The translations under genes and the position numbers were made by a program. A DNA stretch of 64,000 nt from Piromyces finnis. Taxonomy: Eukaryota; Neocallimastigomycota; Neocallimastigomycetes; Neocallimastigales; Neocallimastigaceae. Shown one piece after another: positions 22,171 to 31,869 of the stretch (position 1 is its first letter; the number at the start of each line of letters is the position of its first letter). Location: NCBI GenBank assembly GCA_002104945.1, contig MCFH01000082.1:62001-126000 (forward strand). The letters run 5' to 3'. A model generated the notes under the pieces. It saw only the letters and a list, made by a program, of their open reading frames with translations, searched no databases and had not been told where the DNA came from.

Positions 22171-23052
22171 ATGAGCAATTCTACTACAAGGATAGATTTC
22201 AAGGAGTTGAAGAAGGAACTCAAGGATATAGAAAAACTTTCCAAAGATAATTTGGACATAAGATCCTGGGCTTCTGAAATAAGTTTATGGATTGAACTTC
22301 AAGATATCACTAGTGCCAAGAAAATTTACATGGCATGTGTGCTTACTTCTAAGGGTGAACCAAGAAAGGTAATCCAAGAGTTGGAAGATAAAGACAGTGA
22401 TAGTGAAGATGAATATGAAAGTGAAAATGAAGAAGAGAATCAGAAAAATGAATCTAATGAAGAAGATTATCCCTCACTTGGGAAAATTATCAATGCCCTT
22501 GAAACATTTTATGGGTTAAAAGAAGATCAAAGTATGTTATTACGGGAACTAAGAAGACTACGTATAAGAAGAAATGAATCAGTTAAAGATTTCAATAGAA
22601 GATATAGATCTTTATATTTAAAGTTGGATAAGAAAAAGAAGAAGCAGATTAGTGTGTTAGATTATGCAGATTCTTTACAAAATAATAAAGAAGCATGGAG
22701 AAAAGTATCTTTAAAAGATGATATCACTCTAGAAAAGGCCTTTAAGATAGCTGAGAAGGTAGATAGGTTATCTACTAGAATAGATAATGATGGTAATCTA
22801 CCAACGACTACTGCAATAACCAAAAGTTATAATAATTTTCAACCATACAAGAGAAAAGTTTCTTTTACTGAAGCCAAAAAGCCTAATAAAGATGATGAAA
22901 TGAATAACCTAGTCAAGAAAATGAAAAATTTAACTATTAAAGCTTGTTTCTTCTGTAGTGAACCTGGTCATTATCAACAAAATTGCCCAAAACTTCAAGC
23001 CATTATTGAAGGAAACAAGAAGCGTTATTATGATAATCATTTAAATCATTAA
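22171..23052 (+). CDS. gag: Element A Gag (capsid/nucleocapsid)
   Basis: About 293 residues from the ATG at 22171. The frame is open from an ATG at 22111, but those 20 extra residues overlap leader sequence, and the 22171 ATG has the better context (A at -3). The N-terminal two thirds are a helical retrotransposon-gag capsid domain (SWASEISLWIEL through IAEKVDRL). An acidic Glu/Asp/Ser stretch follows near residue 80. The C-terminus has one CCHC zinc knuckle, CFFCSEPGHYQQNC. It assembles virus-like particles in the cytoplasm and packages the RNA. It ends in TAA at 23050-23052, just after the slippery heptamer that feeds ribosomes into pol. Confidence 0.93.
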   Translation: MSNSTTRIDFKELKKELKDIEKLSKDNLDIRSWASEISLWIELQDITSAKKIYMACVLTSKGEPRKVIQELEDKDSDSEDEYESENEEENQKNESNEEDYPSLGKIINALETFYGLKEDQSMLLRELRRLRIRRNESVKDFNRRYRSLYLKLDKKKKKQISVLDYADSLQNNKEAWRKVSLKDDITLEKAFKIAEKVDRLSTRIDNDGNLPTTTAITKSYNNFQPYKRKVSFTEAKKPNKDDEMNNLVKKMKNLTIKACFFCSEPGHYQQNCPKLQAIIEGNKKRYYDNHLNH

Positions 23053-23073
23053 GTGGGAGAAGAAGCACTCCCA
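23040..23073 (+). promoter_or_regulatory. -1 ribosomal frameshift signal, element A gag/pol
   Basis: Slippery heptamer T_TTA_AAT (23040-23046) is in the gag zero frame. A 7-nt spacer containing the gag stop follows, then hairpin TGGGAG/CTCCCA (23054-23059/23068-23073) with an 8-nt loop. Loop bases GAAGC (23062-23066) can also pair with GCTTC at 23088-23092, allowing a pseudoknot. Pol is in the -1 frame and has no stop from 23037. Confidence 0.9.
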
Positions 23074-26000
23074 TCGTCAATAAAATAGCTTCAGCTCAGT
23101 ATCAGTCAATGCCAAGTGAAGAAACAACAAGCCAGAGTGATTGGTCGAAAGAAGAATATGATGAAGAAATCGAAAGTGACTTTGAAGATACTGATATTAA
23201 TGAACAGTTCTTTGTATGTGCTAATAAAAGGAAGTTGGATAAAATAAGCAAAGAACAAGATGGTAATAAAGAAAAACGACTTCACAAAAACTTGAAAAAT
23301 GATCCTAGACCTATTCTTACACCTGCTCTTAGGAAACGTAAAGCACAAGAATTAGAAAATATACCAATAGATGTTTCTCCTAAGCAACTGCATCCTTCTA
23401 TTATTGCTCAACCGAATATCAGAGAACAAAAACTAAAAGAAAGAAAACTTCGGGATAAAGAGCGTGCTAGTAGTAGTGAACAAAAGGAAGAAGAAAAGAA
23501 TGAATTGGCAAGTTCTAATGAAGATCCTATTATTATCGACTATGATGAAGAAGAAATGTTGTCTGCAATTACAGATAAGAAAGGTGCTAAGGTGGTAGAG
23601 AAAGATAACACAAGTGAATCAACCAAATCTACTTCTAATTCAACTCTAAATAAATTAATGAAAGAGCAAAAGAAAGAAAAACCTGCAGAATCGAAGGTTA
23701 AGAAAACTGCTAGAAATATTCAAATGATAGCAGATACGGAAGAATATAATGTAGTTAAAGATCTTAACGAAACAAAATGCAATATTACTTTTGGTCAATT
23801 ACTTAACTCGGCTCCAAAGTTACGAACGCAAGTGTCACAAGGTCTTAAACTGGAAAAGAACAACACAAAAATTGTGGGAGCTCTGGAGAATTTTAATGCT
23901 ACTTCGGTATTAGTAAATAATGTAGATCATTCGTATGTAAGCAAAAGTAAAGAAGTATCAGAAGAAGATATCGCTATGGTAGATGCAACGGTTGATGGGG
24001 TACCAGGTAAATTATTAGTTGATTCCTGTAGCAACTTAAGTATTATAACAAAAAAATATTTAGATAAACTTCCCCATCAATATGAATCTATTGGATTGAG
24101 TTGTGGAAGAATACGTTTAGCTACTAAAAATGATGACTATTCGGAAGGCATAATTATTAGAGTACCGGTCCAGATAAATGATCTTACAATCACTGCTGAT
24201 TTTAGAGTGGTGGATAAAGAAGACCCCTTTTATGATATGTTAATTAATTTGAAAACCCAAATGGATAACAACTTATTTATCCACCCACTTCGCTATAGTC
24301 TTTGCAGATTTAATTCAAATGGATTTATTGAAGATATTGCTCCAATTAATAACAAATATGATGATGAAGAAAAGATTATGTGTATGATACGTAGAGTCGG
24401 TGATGAAGATTTTAAAAGTGATTTGAAAAATATTGAAGGTTTACCACCTTCAGAATATATTCACAATAAAAATTTTACTGAGACTCTTAATGAAAAGTAT
24501 CGAGAACAAATTGTTCGGATATTGGAAGAGAATATTGAAATTATTGCTACTTCTTCTGAAGAACTAACACCTTCGAATTTAACTCCCCATAAGATTAATT
24601 TAAAGCCAGGAGCAAAGCCAATTAAACAAAGATCATATAGGTTAGCCAAGTTCAAATCTGATATACTTAAGGAAGAATTGTCTAAATTGATTAATAAAAA
24701 GCTAATTGAGCCATCGTACTCGGAATGGTCTTCTCCGGTGGTTTTGGTCCCGAAGCATAATGGGAAATGGAGAATGTGCGTGGACTATCGAAGAGTTAAT
24801 GATTTGTCTGAAAAGGATGCCTATTCAATTCCTTTTATAGATGAGATATTTGATAGTTTACATGGTGCAACTATATTCACTACTATGGACTTATATTCCG
24901 GCTATCATCAAATCCGTATGGATGAAGAAAGCGTTGAATTGACAAGTTTTACAACTAAGTTTGGAAATTACCAATTCAAGGTTATGCCTTTTGGTCTCAC
25001 TGGAGCACCCGCTACATTTCAGAGGGAGATGAATCGGATTCTGTTTCCGTTAATTGGAAAGTGTGTTTATAACTTCATTGATGATATTCTGATCTATTCA
25101 AAGAGTATTGAAGAACATATTGAACATATAAATCAAGTTTTAGCAATTTTCCGGAAAAACAAACTAAAAATCAATATTGAAAAATGTCATTTTATGCAAA
25201 CTGAAGTTGACGTGTTAGGCCATCGTTTAACTACAGAAGGTCTTAAACCATTAGATAACAAAATCCAAGCTATAAAAAATTGGAAGCCTCCTTCGAATAT
25301 CCATGAATTAAGATCATTCCTAGGTTCAATTGGATATTATAGAGATTTTATTCCTAATTATGCTAAACTTACTGCTCCCTTGTGTAAGCTGCTTAGAAAA
25401 GGTGTTCCTTTCAAATGGTGTAATGAACAACAAGAGAGTTTTATTATATTGAAAGAAAAGTTAATTAATGCGCCTATTCTGAAATTCCCTGATTTTGAGA
25501 AAGAATTTATAATCCGAACAGATGCATCGTATGAAGGAATCGGAGGAGTATTATTACAAAAGGAAGGCACAGATATTGAACATCCAATTCATTATATTAG
25601 CCGAAGTCTGACGAAAGCAGAAAAAAATTATGGAATTACTGACTTGGAAGGGACTGCCTTATTTTACTGCATTACTAAATTAAAGCCTTATATAATGGGA
25701 AGTCCATTCAAGACTATCGTCTATACTGATCATAAACCATTAATTGGATTATTTAAAAATAAGGAGCCAAACAATGCAAGACAAACAAGATGGTGTTTAA
25801 CAGCTAGTATGCTAGGAGTTGATATTCGTTATGAACAAGGTAAAAAGAATGTTGTAGCAGATGCACTGTCTCGAATGAGAAATGACAAAGATAAGGAAGT
25901 GTTAGCTACTAAAATTAATAAAGGTATAGAAGAAACCATGCTATCTAAGGTAATTAAAGAATTTGTTGAAGAAAAGTTCACCAAAATAGATGGGGTGGAT

Positions 26001-27095
26001 TACTTTATTGATGGAAGGAATTATCGAAAACTGATCACGGAAACCAATGAAAAGCTGAAATTGATTTTGGAAGCTCATAACATTGGACATGAAGGATATT
26101 ATAAAACTTATCAACGTCTGAGAAAAAGCTATTATTGGAACGACATGGTTAATGATATTCGAAGAGTTGTAGCCAAATGTGAAAAATGCCAACTTAATCG
26201 CCCTCAACCATATCCAGAACCTACGGAAAATCTTCCAACTGAGGTTGAAGCTCCTTTCACTCATCTGGGTTTAGATATCATTGGTCCATTGGTAAAAACT
26301 CGTAACAATAACCAATATATTATAGTTGCAGTGGATCATTTCACAAAATGGGTCGAAGCAGAACCCACCGAAAATATCACTTCAAAGGATGTCATAAAAT
26401 TTTTAATCAATGTTTTCTCTCGGCATGGAGTACCACAAGTCATTACAACCGATAACGGTGTCCAATTTACCTCAGATATGACCAAAGTTTTCCTGGACTT
26501 ATATGATGTCTATGTCAAGTTTGTCTCAACTTATCATCCTGAAAGTAATGGTTTGACTGAAAATAGAAACAAAGAAATTGGAAAGCTTCTAAGACTGCTT
26601 GGAAAAGAAAACAAGGATTGGGATGAAATTTTGCCTTCTGCTCTTTGGGCGCTCAGAACTACTAAAAATACTGTCACAAACCATTCTAGTTTTGAATTGG
26701 TTTATGGAAGAGAAGATCAGCAACCCTTTGATATTGCCGCCAGACCTACTAAGGGTATTAATCAGTCTTCGGATGAAATCTTACTTGAGAAGTTTATTAA
26801 TCATTACAGGTGGACGTTGGAAGCTTGTGAAAATATTAAAAATGCGAATAAATACTGGGCTACTAGAAGGGAAGAAAAACAAAGTATGACTAAGGGCAAA
26901 AATATCCATATCGGTGATCTAGTATTAGTTAGAAATTTTAATCGAACGAAGTTAGAGCCTTATTTCGTTGGACCACTCAAAGTTGTCAAGAAACAATTCA
27001 ATACTGTTACTTTAGCTGATATATCCACTGGAATTCAGATGAACCGAAATGTTCATCTTAAGAATATTGTAAAGTTTAACTCTGCTTTTGCGTAA
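23046..27095 (+). CDS. pol: Element A Pol: protease, reverse transcriptase, RNase H, integrase
   Basis: About 1349 residues, counted from the first -1-frame codon after the shift; the first in-frame ATG is only at 23109. A Lys/Glu-rich N-terminal extension precedes the aspartic protease near residue 326, which reads VDSCS rather than the usual D-[ST]-G. RT follows with MCVDYRRVN, TTMDLYSGYHQ and FIDD (677-680). RNase H starts at IRTDASYEG. Integrase has the HHCC finger (HNIGH...CEKCQ, from about 1011) and catalytic residues in LGLDIIGP, TTDNGVQFTS and NGLTENRNKEI. No chromodomain. The frame is fully open and appears functional. Cytoplasmic particle maturation, cDNA synthesis and nuclear integration are the known roles of the family. 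Confidence 0.95.
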   Translation, partial: SLSGRRSTPIVNKIASAQYQSMPSEETTSQSDWSKEEYDEEIESDFEDTDINEQFFVCANKRKLDKISKEQDGNKEKRLHKNLKNDPRPILTPALRKRKAQELENIPIDVSPKQLHPSIIAQPNIREQKLKERKLRDKERASSSEQKEEEKNELASSNEDPIIIDYDEEEMLSAITDKKGAKVVEKDNTSESTKSTSNSTLNKLMKEQKKEKPAESKVKKTARNIQMIADTEEYNVVKDLNETKCNITFGQLLNSAPKLRTQVSQGLKLEKNNTKIVGALENFNATSVLVNNVDHSYVSKSKEVSEEDIAMVDATVDGVPGKLLVDSCSNLSIITKKYLDKLPHQYESIGLSCGRIRLATKNDDYSEGIIIRVPVQINDLTITADFRVVDKEDPFYDMLINLKTQMDNNLFIHPLRYSLCRFNSNGFIEDIAPINNKYDDEEKIMCMIRRVGDEDFKSDLKNIEGLPPSEYIHNKNFTETLNEKYREQIVRILEENIEIIATSSEELTPSNLTPHKINLKPGAKPIKQRSYRLAKFKSDILKEELSKLINKKLIEPSYSEWSSPVVLVPKHNGKWRMCVDYRRVNDLSEKDAYSIPFIDEIFDSLHGATIFTTMDLYSGYHQIRMDEESVELTSFTTKFGNYQFKVMPFGLTGAPATFQREMNRILFPLIGKCVYNFIDDILIYSKSIEEHIEHINQVLAIFRKNKLKINIEKCHFMQTEVDVLGHRLTTEGLKPLDNKIQAIKNWKPPSNIHELRSFLGSIGYYRDFIPNYAKLTAPLCKLLRKGVPFKWCNEQQESFIILKEKLINAPILKFPDFEKEFIIRTDASYEGIGGVLLQKEGTDIEHPIHYISRSLTKAEKNYGITDLEGTALFYCITKLKPYIMGSPFKTIVYTDHKPLIGLFKNKEPNNARQTRWCLTASMLGVDIRYEQGKKNVVADALSRMRNDKDKEVLATKINKGIEETMLSKVIKEFVEEKFTKIDGVDYFIDGRNYRKLITETNEKLKLILEAHNIGHEGYYKTYQRLRKSYYWNDMVNDIRRVVAKCEKCQLNRPQPYPEPTENLPTEVEAPFTHLGLDIIGPLVKTRNNNQYIIVAVDHFTKWVEAEPTENITSKDVIKFLINVFSRHGVPQVITTDNGVQFTSDMTKVFLDLYDVYVKFVSTYHPESNGLTENRNKEIGKLLRLLGKENKDWDEILPSALWALRTTKNTVTNHSSFELVYGREDQQPFDIAARPTKGINQSSDEILLEKFINHYRWTLEACENIKNANKYWATRREEKQSMTKGKNIHIGDLVLVRNFNRTKLEPYFVGPLKVVKKQFNTVTLADISTGIQMNRNVHLKNIVKFNSAFA

Positions 27096-27107
27096 GCAAG
27101 AGTCTTC

Positions 27108-27118
27108 GTGGGGGCACT
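27108..27118 (+). other. Element A polypurine tract
   Basis: GTGGGGGCACT directly precedes the 3' LTR. This is the plus-strand primer position; the run of Gs matches element B's AAGTGGGGGGATCT. Confidence 0.8.
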
Positions 27119-27828
27119 TGTTAAGGAACCAACAAATAATGTTATTCTTGTCATAATTAATGATTATGACCTAATCCATTCATTATTGTTCCTAAATGTA
27201 TGAAAACTTTACAATATTCTTATTTGTAAATTAATGTATACACTTAAATTATATTTAAAATTATTAATAATTATTTTTTATTGAACTTAAATTTTATTTT
27301 ATTAAACTTAAAAATTAATTTAGTAATAATAATATATTGAAAATTATAGTTTATTGAACTTTTAGTTTAATTTATCAAGTTAATGAATTTTTATTAATTA
27401 AAATTATGAATAATATTTCTGTAAAATAGTAAAATTTTTTAGTTAAATATATTTAAAGTAAACTTTTAATGTATGTTAATCAATTTAATAATATGTATAA
27501 ATATTTATTATAATAGTAATGTAATTTTATTATTCATTTAAAAGTAATTTAAATACTAAAATTATGTAAATAATTAAAGACTAATTCTTTTAATTAACAC
27601 TACTTAATTTTTTACAAAAAGTATAAAAAGGTGTATATTATAAGAATTAGAGAATATACAGATATTTTTATTTTTATTTTTATTTTATTTTATAATTTTA
27701 TATTAATATCTTAATAAAACAATTTTATTAATAAAACAATTTTTCTTATTTCATTTTAATATTATTTTTGAGTATTAATAAATTTATTAATATTTTATAA
27801 ATAAAAGTAAATTCCTCGAACCGTAACA
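27119..27828 (+). repeat. Element A 3' LTR
   Basis: 710 bp, same length and apparently identical to the 5' copy. Followed by AAAT and then directly by element B. Confidence 0.95.
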
Positions 27829-27832
27829 AAAT

Positions 27833-28974
27833 TGATACGCTACTCACATAAAAACATGATAAAAACTAGCTGAATAAACACGACTTAACCCATAGTAACT
27901 TATAATAAAAATAAACAGTAATAACCCTTAAAGATGAATGAATAATAATTTTATGAAAATATAACCCTTTCTTTAAATAAATAATATTATCTTTATTATA
28001 TAATAAATTCTGAGTAAAAACGACCTAATAGTGATAATAATAAAATAAATTATTAAATAAAATAAATTATTAAATAAAATAAATTATTAAATAAAATAAA
28101 ACGACTTAATCCAATAATGTACTAAAATAATAAAATAATAATAAATAAATAAAAATGAATAAATAAACTAAAAATAAAATGATATACATCAAATTATTAA
28201 TTCTAGTGTTTATCCAAGTGTTCTTTAGAAATACTCTTAAACTTATAAATTAAAAAAATAACTAATTGAGTAATTATTACTAAAATGATAAACTTAAAAC
28301 CTGGAAATAGAACAATAATAACAATTCCAAAGATAAAATACAGAACTCTTTTATGTTTCTGTATAAAATGAGTGTTTATAATAATTGATACTTTTAATAT
28401 TTTAATTTTGTTAAATTTTTATTTTAATTTTATTTTAATTTTATTTTAATATTATTTTAATTTTAAATTTTAATTATTTTATTCGAGGTATTATACATTT
28501 AATGATAGTCAATGATAATTTATAATAATTTTTCTAAATTTAAACATTTTGAAGTAATAAGAAAATCAAATAAGTAATATTCTATAATATTTTATAATAC
28601 TAAGACATAATTTTAATTTATTCTTTTAATTTTAATAAATAATAACAATAGTAATAATAACATTTAATAGTTAAAAATAATAATACATGTAATAAATGAA
28701 AATGTATAAAAGGAAGATAAAATTCTTCTTTATAAAGGCGGACAATAAATAGAGAATAAAAAGACCATAAACAGATAATAAATAAATTATAAAATATAAT
28801 AAAGATTTAATTTAAAACATAATAAGAGTTTATTTTCGAGTTTTGAGTGATTTATTTGTTAATTATAAAACATATTTTATTTTATTTTAAATTTATTGTT
28901 TCATCATTATAATATAGAATTTATTATTTATTAAAAACATTATATTATTCACAAATATATCGGTCAACGCATCA
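27833..28974 (+). repeat. Element B 5' LTR
   Basis: Starts TGATACGCTACTC, ends GCATCA. Three AAATAAATTATTAAAT-type units lie near 28041-28090. A TATAAAAG box lies at 28705-28712. The boundary could extend a few bases, because TAAAATTTT follows this LTR and a similar TGAAAA follows the 3' LTR. Confidence 0.88.
28705..28712 (+). promoter_or_regulatory. TATA box in element B LTR
   Basis: TATAAAAG, followed by GAAGATAAAATTCTTC, 260 bp before the LTR end; likely Pol II promoter. Confidence 0.55.
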
Positions 28975-28982
28975 TAAAATTT

Positions 28983-28998
28983 TGGTGGAGAATCCGGG
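28983..28998 (+). other. Element B primer-binding site
   Basis: TGGTGGAGAATCCGGG, 8 nt after the LTR. It shares the first nine bases with element A's site and the CGGG block, so a related primer tRNA (tRNA-Ala-like) is likely. Confidence 0.55.
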
Positions 28999-29115
28999 CG
29001 TGACCAAAGATATGAAAAAGAATAATATTAATAATAATACTAATAAATTCTAAAATATTAAGCGTTTATAAAAAAAACAGTTTACACTTAATTTAATTTT
29101 ATTATATATTCTTCT

Positions 29116-29148
<33 letters not shown>

Positions 29149-30008
29149 TTTAATTATATATATAAAAGGAAATATATATAATTTTAAAATTATAAAAATT
29201 TTAATATTTCTAAAAAGGGTATTTAAGAAATTAAAAACTAAGTGATTAATAATTAGTCATATACGTTACACAAGGAAGAAAATTTCTATAATTCCTATAA
29301 TCGTTTCCGTTCTTATTATTAATAAGGATAACTTAATCCATTCAGTTAGTTTGTTATATTTCTGATCTATCCAGGGGATCAGTGTGATAGTAAAAACTAG
29401 GAAAAAAAGTTAATCCTTCTCAGCAGTTAATAATAAGATCATAATTTGAATTAAATATACAATTTTTATTTCTTAATTAAGAGAATAAATTAATTCACCA
29501 GTGCTTATTTGTAGAGGCGGCTGTTGAATGAAAAACTTCTTAGCTTAAGGCTACCTACATATTAAGCGAATAATTTATTTCAATATTCTTAATTATTGAC
29601 TAAAAATTTTTTAATTTAAATTATAACAACAAAAAAAAAATAGTAAGTATATATTGGTTGTTGTTATATAATAGACTGAGTTCGAAATATAGCAATAATT
29701 AAAGCAATTATTATTTAGAGAGTAAGGCGGGTACACACTCAGCAAGAGGGAGTAGGTATACTAGACAGCCTTTATTTGATTCTCAAGTAAGAGAGTAGCA
29801 AGTTCGGCTGAAAATCCTGAGTAAGGAGCAGAACTTTGGAAGTGAAAATTTATCATTTAAAGGTGGGGGTTTAGTAGGGATCCGAAAGTCTTTATAGTCA
29901 CTGTGCCTCGGGTGCCTAAAAATAAATAAATAATTGTAACAATATATATAAACTATTATAATTAAATTAAATAAAAAAAAATATACATATTCTTATAAAT
30001 TCCTAATT

Positions 30009-30043
<35 letters not shown>

Positions 30044-30367
30044 ATTCTTTCATTCTTCCTTGATCATTTAAAATTGAGAGTTAATAAATTGCATTTAAAT
30101 TTATAATTAGATATTATTCCGTAAAGCTTCTATTATTCCTGACTAATAATAATAATATAATATACTTTCTATAAAATACTTCTCTGATCTGATCTCATTC
30201 AATATTAAATTTCATTTATTTATATAATTTTTATAATTTATATAATCCATATAATATATATAATTTATACAATATATATATAGATTTCTGTTGTATTACT
30301 TATTTTTTATTCTTTTATTTTTCTTTAATATACTTCTCAATTTCTAAATAATTTTCTTTAATTTTTT

Positions 30368-30404
<37 letters not shown>

Positions 30405-30636
30405 ATAAATTTTATATTATTTTATACTTTATCAATTTATCAATTATTTATATATTCAATTCTTTTCATTTTTAATTTTATAAATATTATTAATATTATT
30501 ATATTATTAAAGTTCAAAACACATATATATATATAATATATAAATTCCAATTATTTTCTTTATTATCATTTATTTCAAATTAAATTATTCTTTTATTTTA
30601 ATTATTTTACCTTATAAGAAATTTATATATACAAAA
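28999..30636 (+). promoter_or_regulatory. Long leader of element B with a structured segment near 29.69-29.93 kb
   Basis: A 1.6-kb non-coding leader. Two A runs of more than 30 (near 30010-30042 and 30370-30401) lie close to gag. The segment 29690-29930 is markedly less A+T-rich and shares GGTATACTAG (29755-29764), ATCCTGA (29814-29820) and CCGAAAGTC...ATAGTC (29882-29899) with the element A leader. No start codon gives a useful frame. Confidence 0.55.
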
Positions 30637-31848
30637 ATGAAGATCAGTGAAATCACTAAAATGCTACCTAGAATTGGTAGTCAAGATAGGGATATCGAAA
30701 GCTGGGCTGAAGAATTCAGCAGAGTTATGGACCTATCTGACATCAATGATCCCAAAAAGATATTCGCTTGGGCAAAGGAATGTGTCCAAGGTAGATTAAA
30801 AGGAATTATTGATGACTTAAAAACAGAAAGTGATACTGGAACAAATTATCCTAGTATCGAAGATATTAAAGAGGCTATTGAAGAATACTTAGAAATCACG
30901 CCTCAAGAAAAATGCTTCAATGTTAAGTCTCTAAAAATTAGAAGAGGAGAAAGTATTAAGGATTTCAACTGGAGATACGGAAACTTATATAAAAATCTTA
31001 ATGTTGGATCCCAACTATTCATTACTGTTAAAGATTATACTAATTCCATCATTTCTCGTCCTTTCATTAGAACTCAAGTAATCACTGCCCAACCTAAAGA
31101 TATAGAAGCTGCTTTTAAGGTTGCCGAATTAGCTGAATCAGCAACTGAAGTTCCTCAGTATCATAATGTTAATATGTTTACGGACAGCCAACCTTACTTT
31201 GATCCATATCAAAACCAAAATTATAATCTATTTACTCAACATAGTGGTGGAACTAACTATAATTATTATAATAATAATGATAGTCCATATACTTATAATG
31301 GATATTATAATAATAACTATAATAATAATAACTATAATAATAATTATGATAATAATAATAATTATAATAATTATAATATGCGATTCAATGGAAACTATAA
31401 TATAAGAAATCAACGTTTTAACAAAAGGAATAATTACAGAAATAATTACCCAAATAATTTCAATACTAATAATTATAATAATTATAATAATAATTATAAT
31501 AACTATCAAGGTGATCAAAATGCATATAATAATGGTTATAATAAATACCCTAATAATTCTAATACATTTAGTAACAATAATTATTCCAATATGGAAGAAA
31601 ATAAATCATATCAAAATTCTAATAATTATTCTAATAATGCTAATAAAATGAATACTACTACTAATAAAGTTAATCAAACCACACCTCAAAGTCAAGTGAA
31701 TATGTTTAACCAGTCTCAAAGAAATAAATGCTTCAGATGTCAACAAGTAGGCCACAAAATGCAAGATTGCAAATATACGTTCCAAGAACTTGCAGAAATG
31801 GAAAAACAAGGCCTTATAAACTCTAATCAAAATCATTTAAACTTATGA
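30637..31848 (+). CDS. gag: Element B Gag, Asn-rich
   Basis: A 403-residue Gag. The N-terminal capsid-like domain (residues 1-170; SWAEEFSRVMDL, SLKIRRGESIKDFNWRYGNLY) aligns with element A Gag. Then come about 190 residues of Asn/Tyr low complexity, and a C-terminal zinc knuckle CFRCQQVGHKMQDC. The Asn tract accounts for the extra length over A and for the noise frames on both strands. It ends at TGA 31846-31848, overlapping an ATG in the pol frame (ATGA). Confidence 0.93.
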   Translation: MKISEITKMLPRIGSQDRDIESWAEEFSRVMDLSDINDPKKIFAWAKECVQGRLKGIIDDLKTESDTGTNYPSIEDIKEAIEEYLEITPQEKCFNVKSLKIRRGESIKDFNWRYGNLYKNLNVGSQLFITVKDYTNSIISRPFIRTQVITAQPKDIEAAFKVAELAESATEVPQYHNVNMFTDSQPYFDPYQNQNYNLFTQHSGGTNYNYYNNNDSPYTYNGYYNNNYNNNNYNNNYDNNNNYNNYNMRFNGNYNIRNQRFNKRNNYRNNYPNNFNTNNYNNYNNNYNNYQGDQNAYNNGYNKYPNNSNTFSNNNYSNMEENKSYQNSNNYSNNANKMNTTTNKVNQTTPQSQVNMFNQSQRNKCFRCQQVGHKMQDCKYTFQELAEMEKQGLINSNQNHLNL

Positions 31849-31869
31849 GTGGGAGAAGGAATACTCCCA
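31836..31869 (+). promoter_or_regulatory. -1 ribosomal frameshift signal, element B gag/pol
   Basis: Slippery heptamer T_TTA_AAC (31836-31842) in the gag frame, 7-nt spacer, and hairpin TGGGAG/CTCCCA (31850-31855/31864-31869) with an 8-nt loop. This is the same architecture as element A although the loop and heptamer bases differ. An ATGA stop/start overlap inside the spacer also allows reinitiation. Confidence 0.9.

Larger units (their letters stand above)
19926..27828 (+). mobile_element. Element A: complete Ty3/Gypsy retrotransposon
   Basis: A 7903-bp element with two 710-bp LTRs (TGTTAAGG...GTAACA) that look identical by eye, so insertion was recent. Order: 5' LTR, tRNA-type primer site, 1.5-kb structured leader, gag, -1 frameshift signal, pol (protease, RT, RNase H, integrase), polypurine tract, 3' LTR. 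The flanks carry AAAT at 19922-19925 and 27829-27832 (AAATT if the LTR starts one base later). It lies between tRNA-Trp and element B, touching B's 5' LTR. All frames are open, so it may be active. Confidence 0.95.

Noticed and set aside
31228-31518. Ile-rich minus-strand frame opposite element B gag
   Set aside because: Shadow of the Asn/Tyr-rich low-complexity region.
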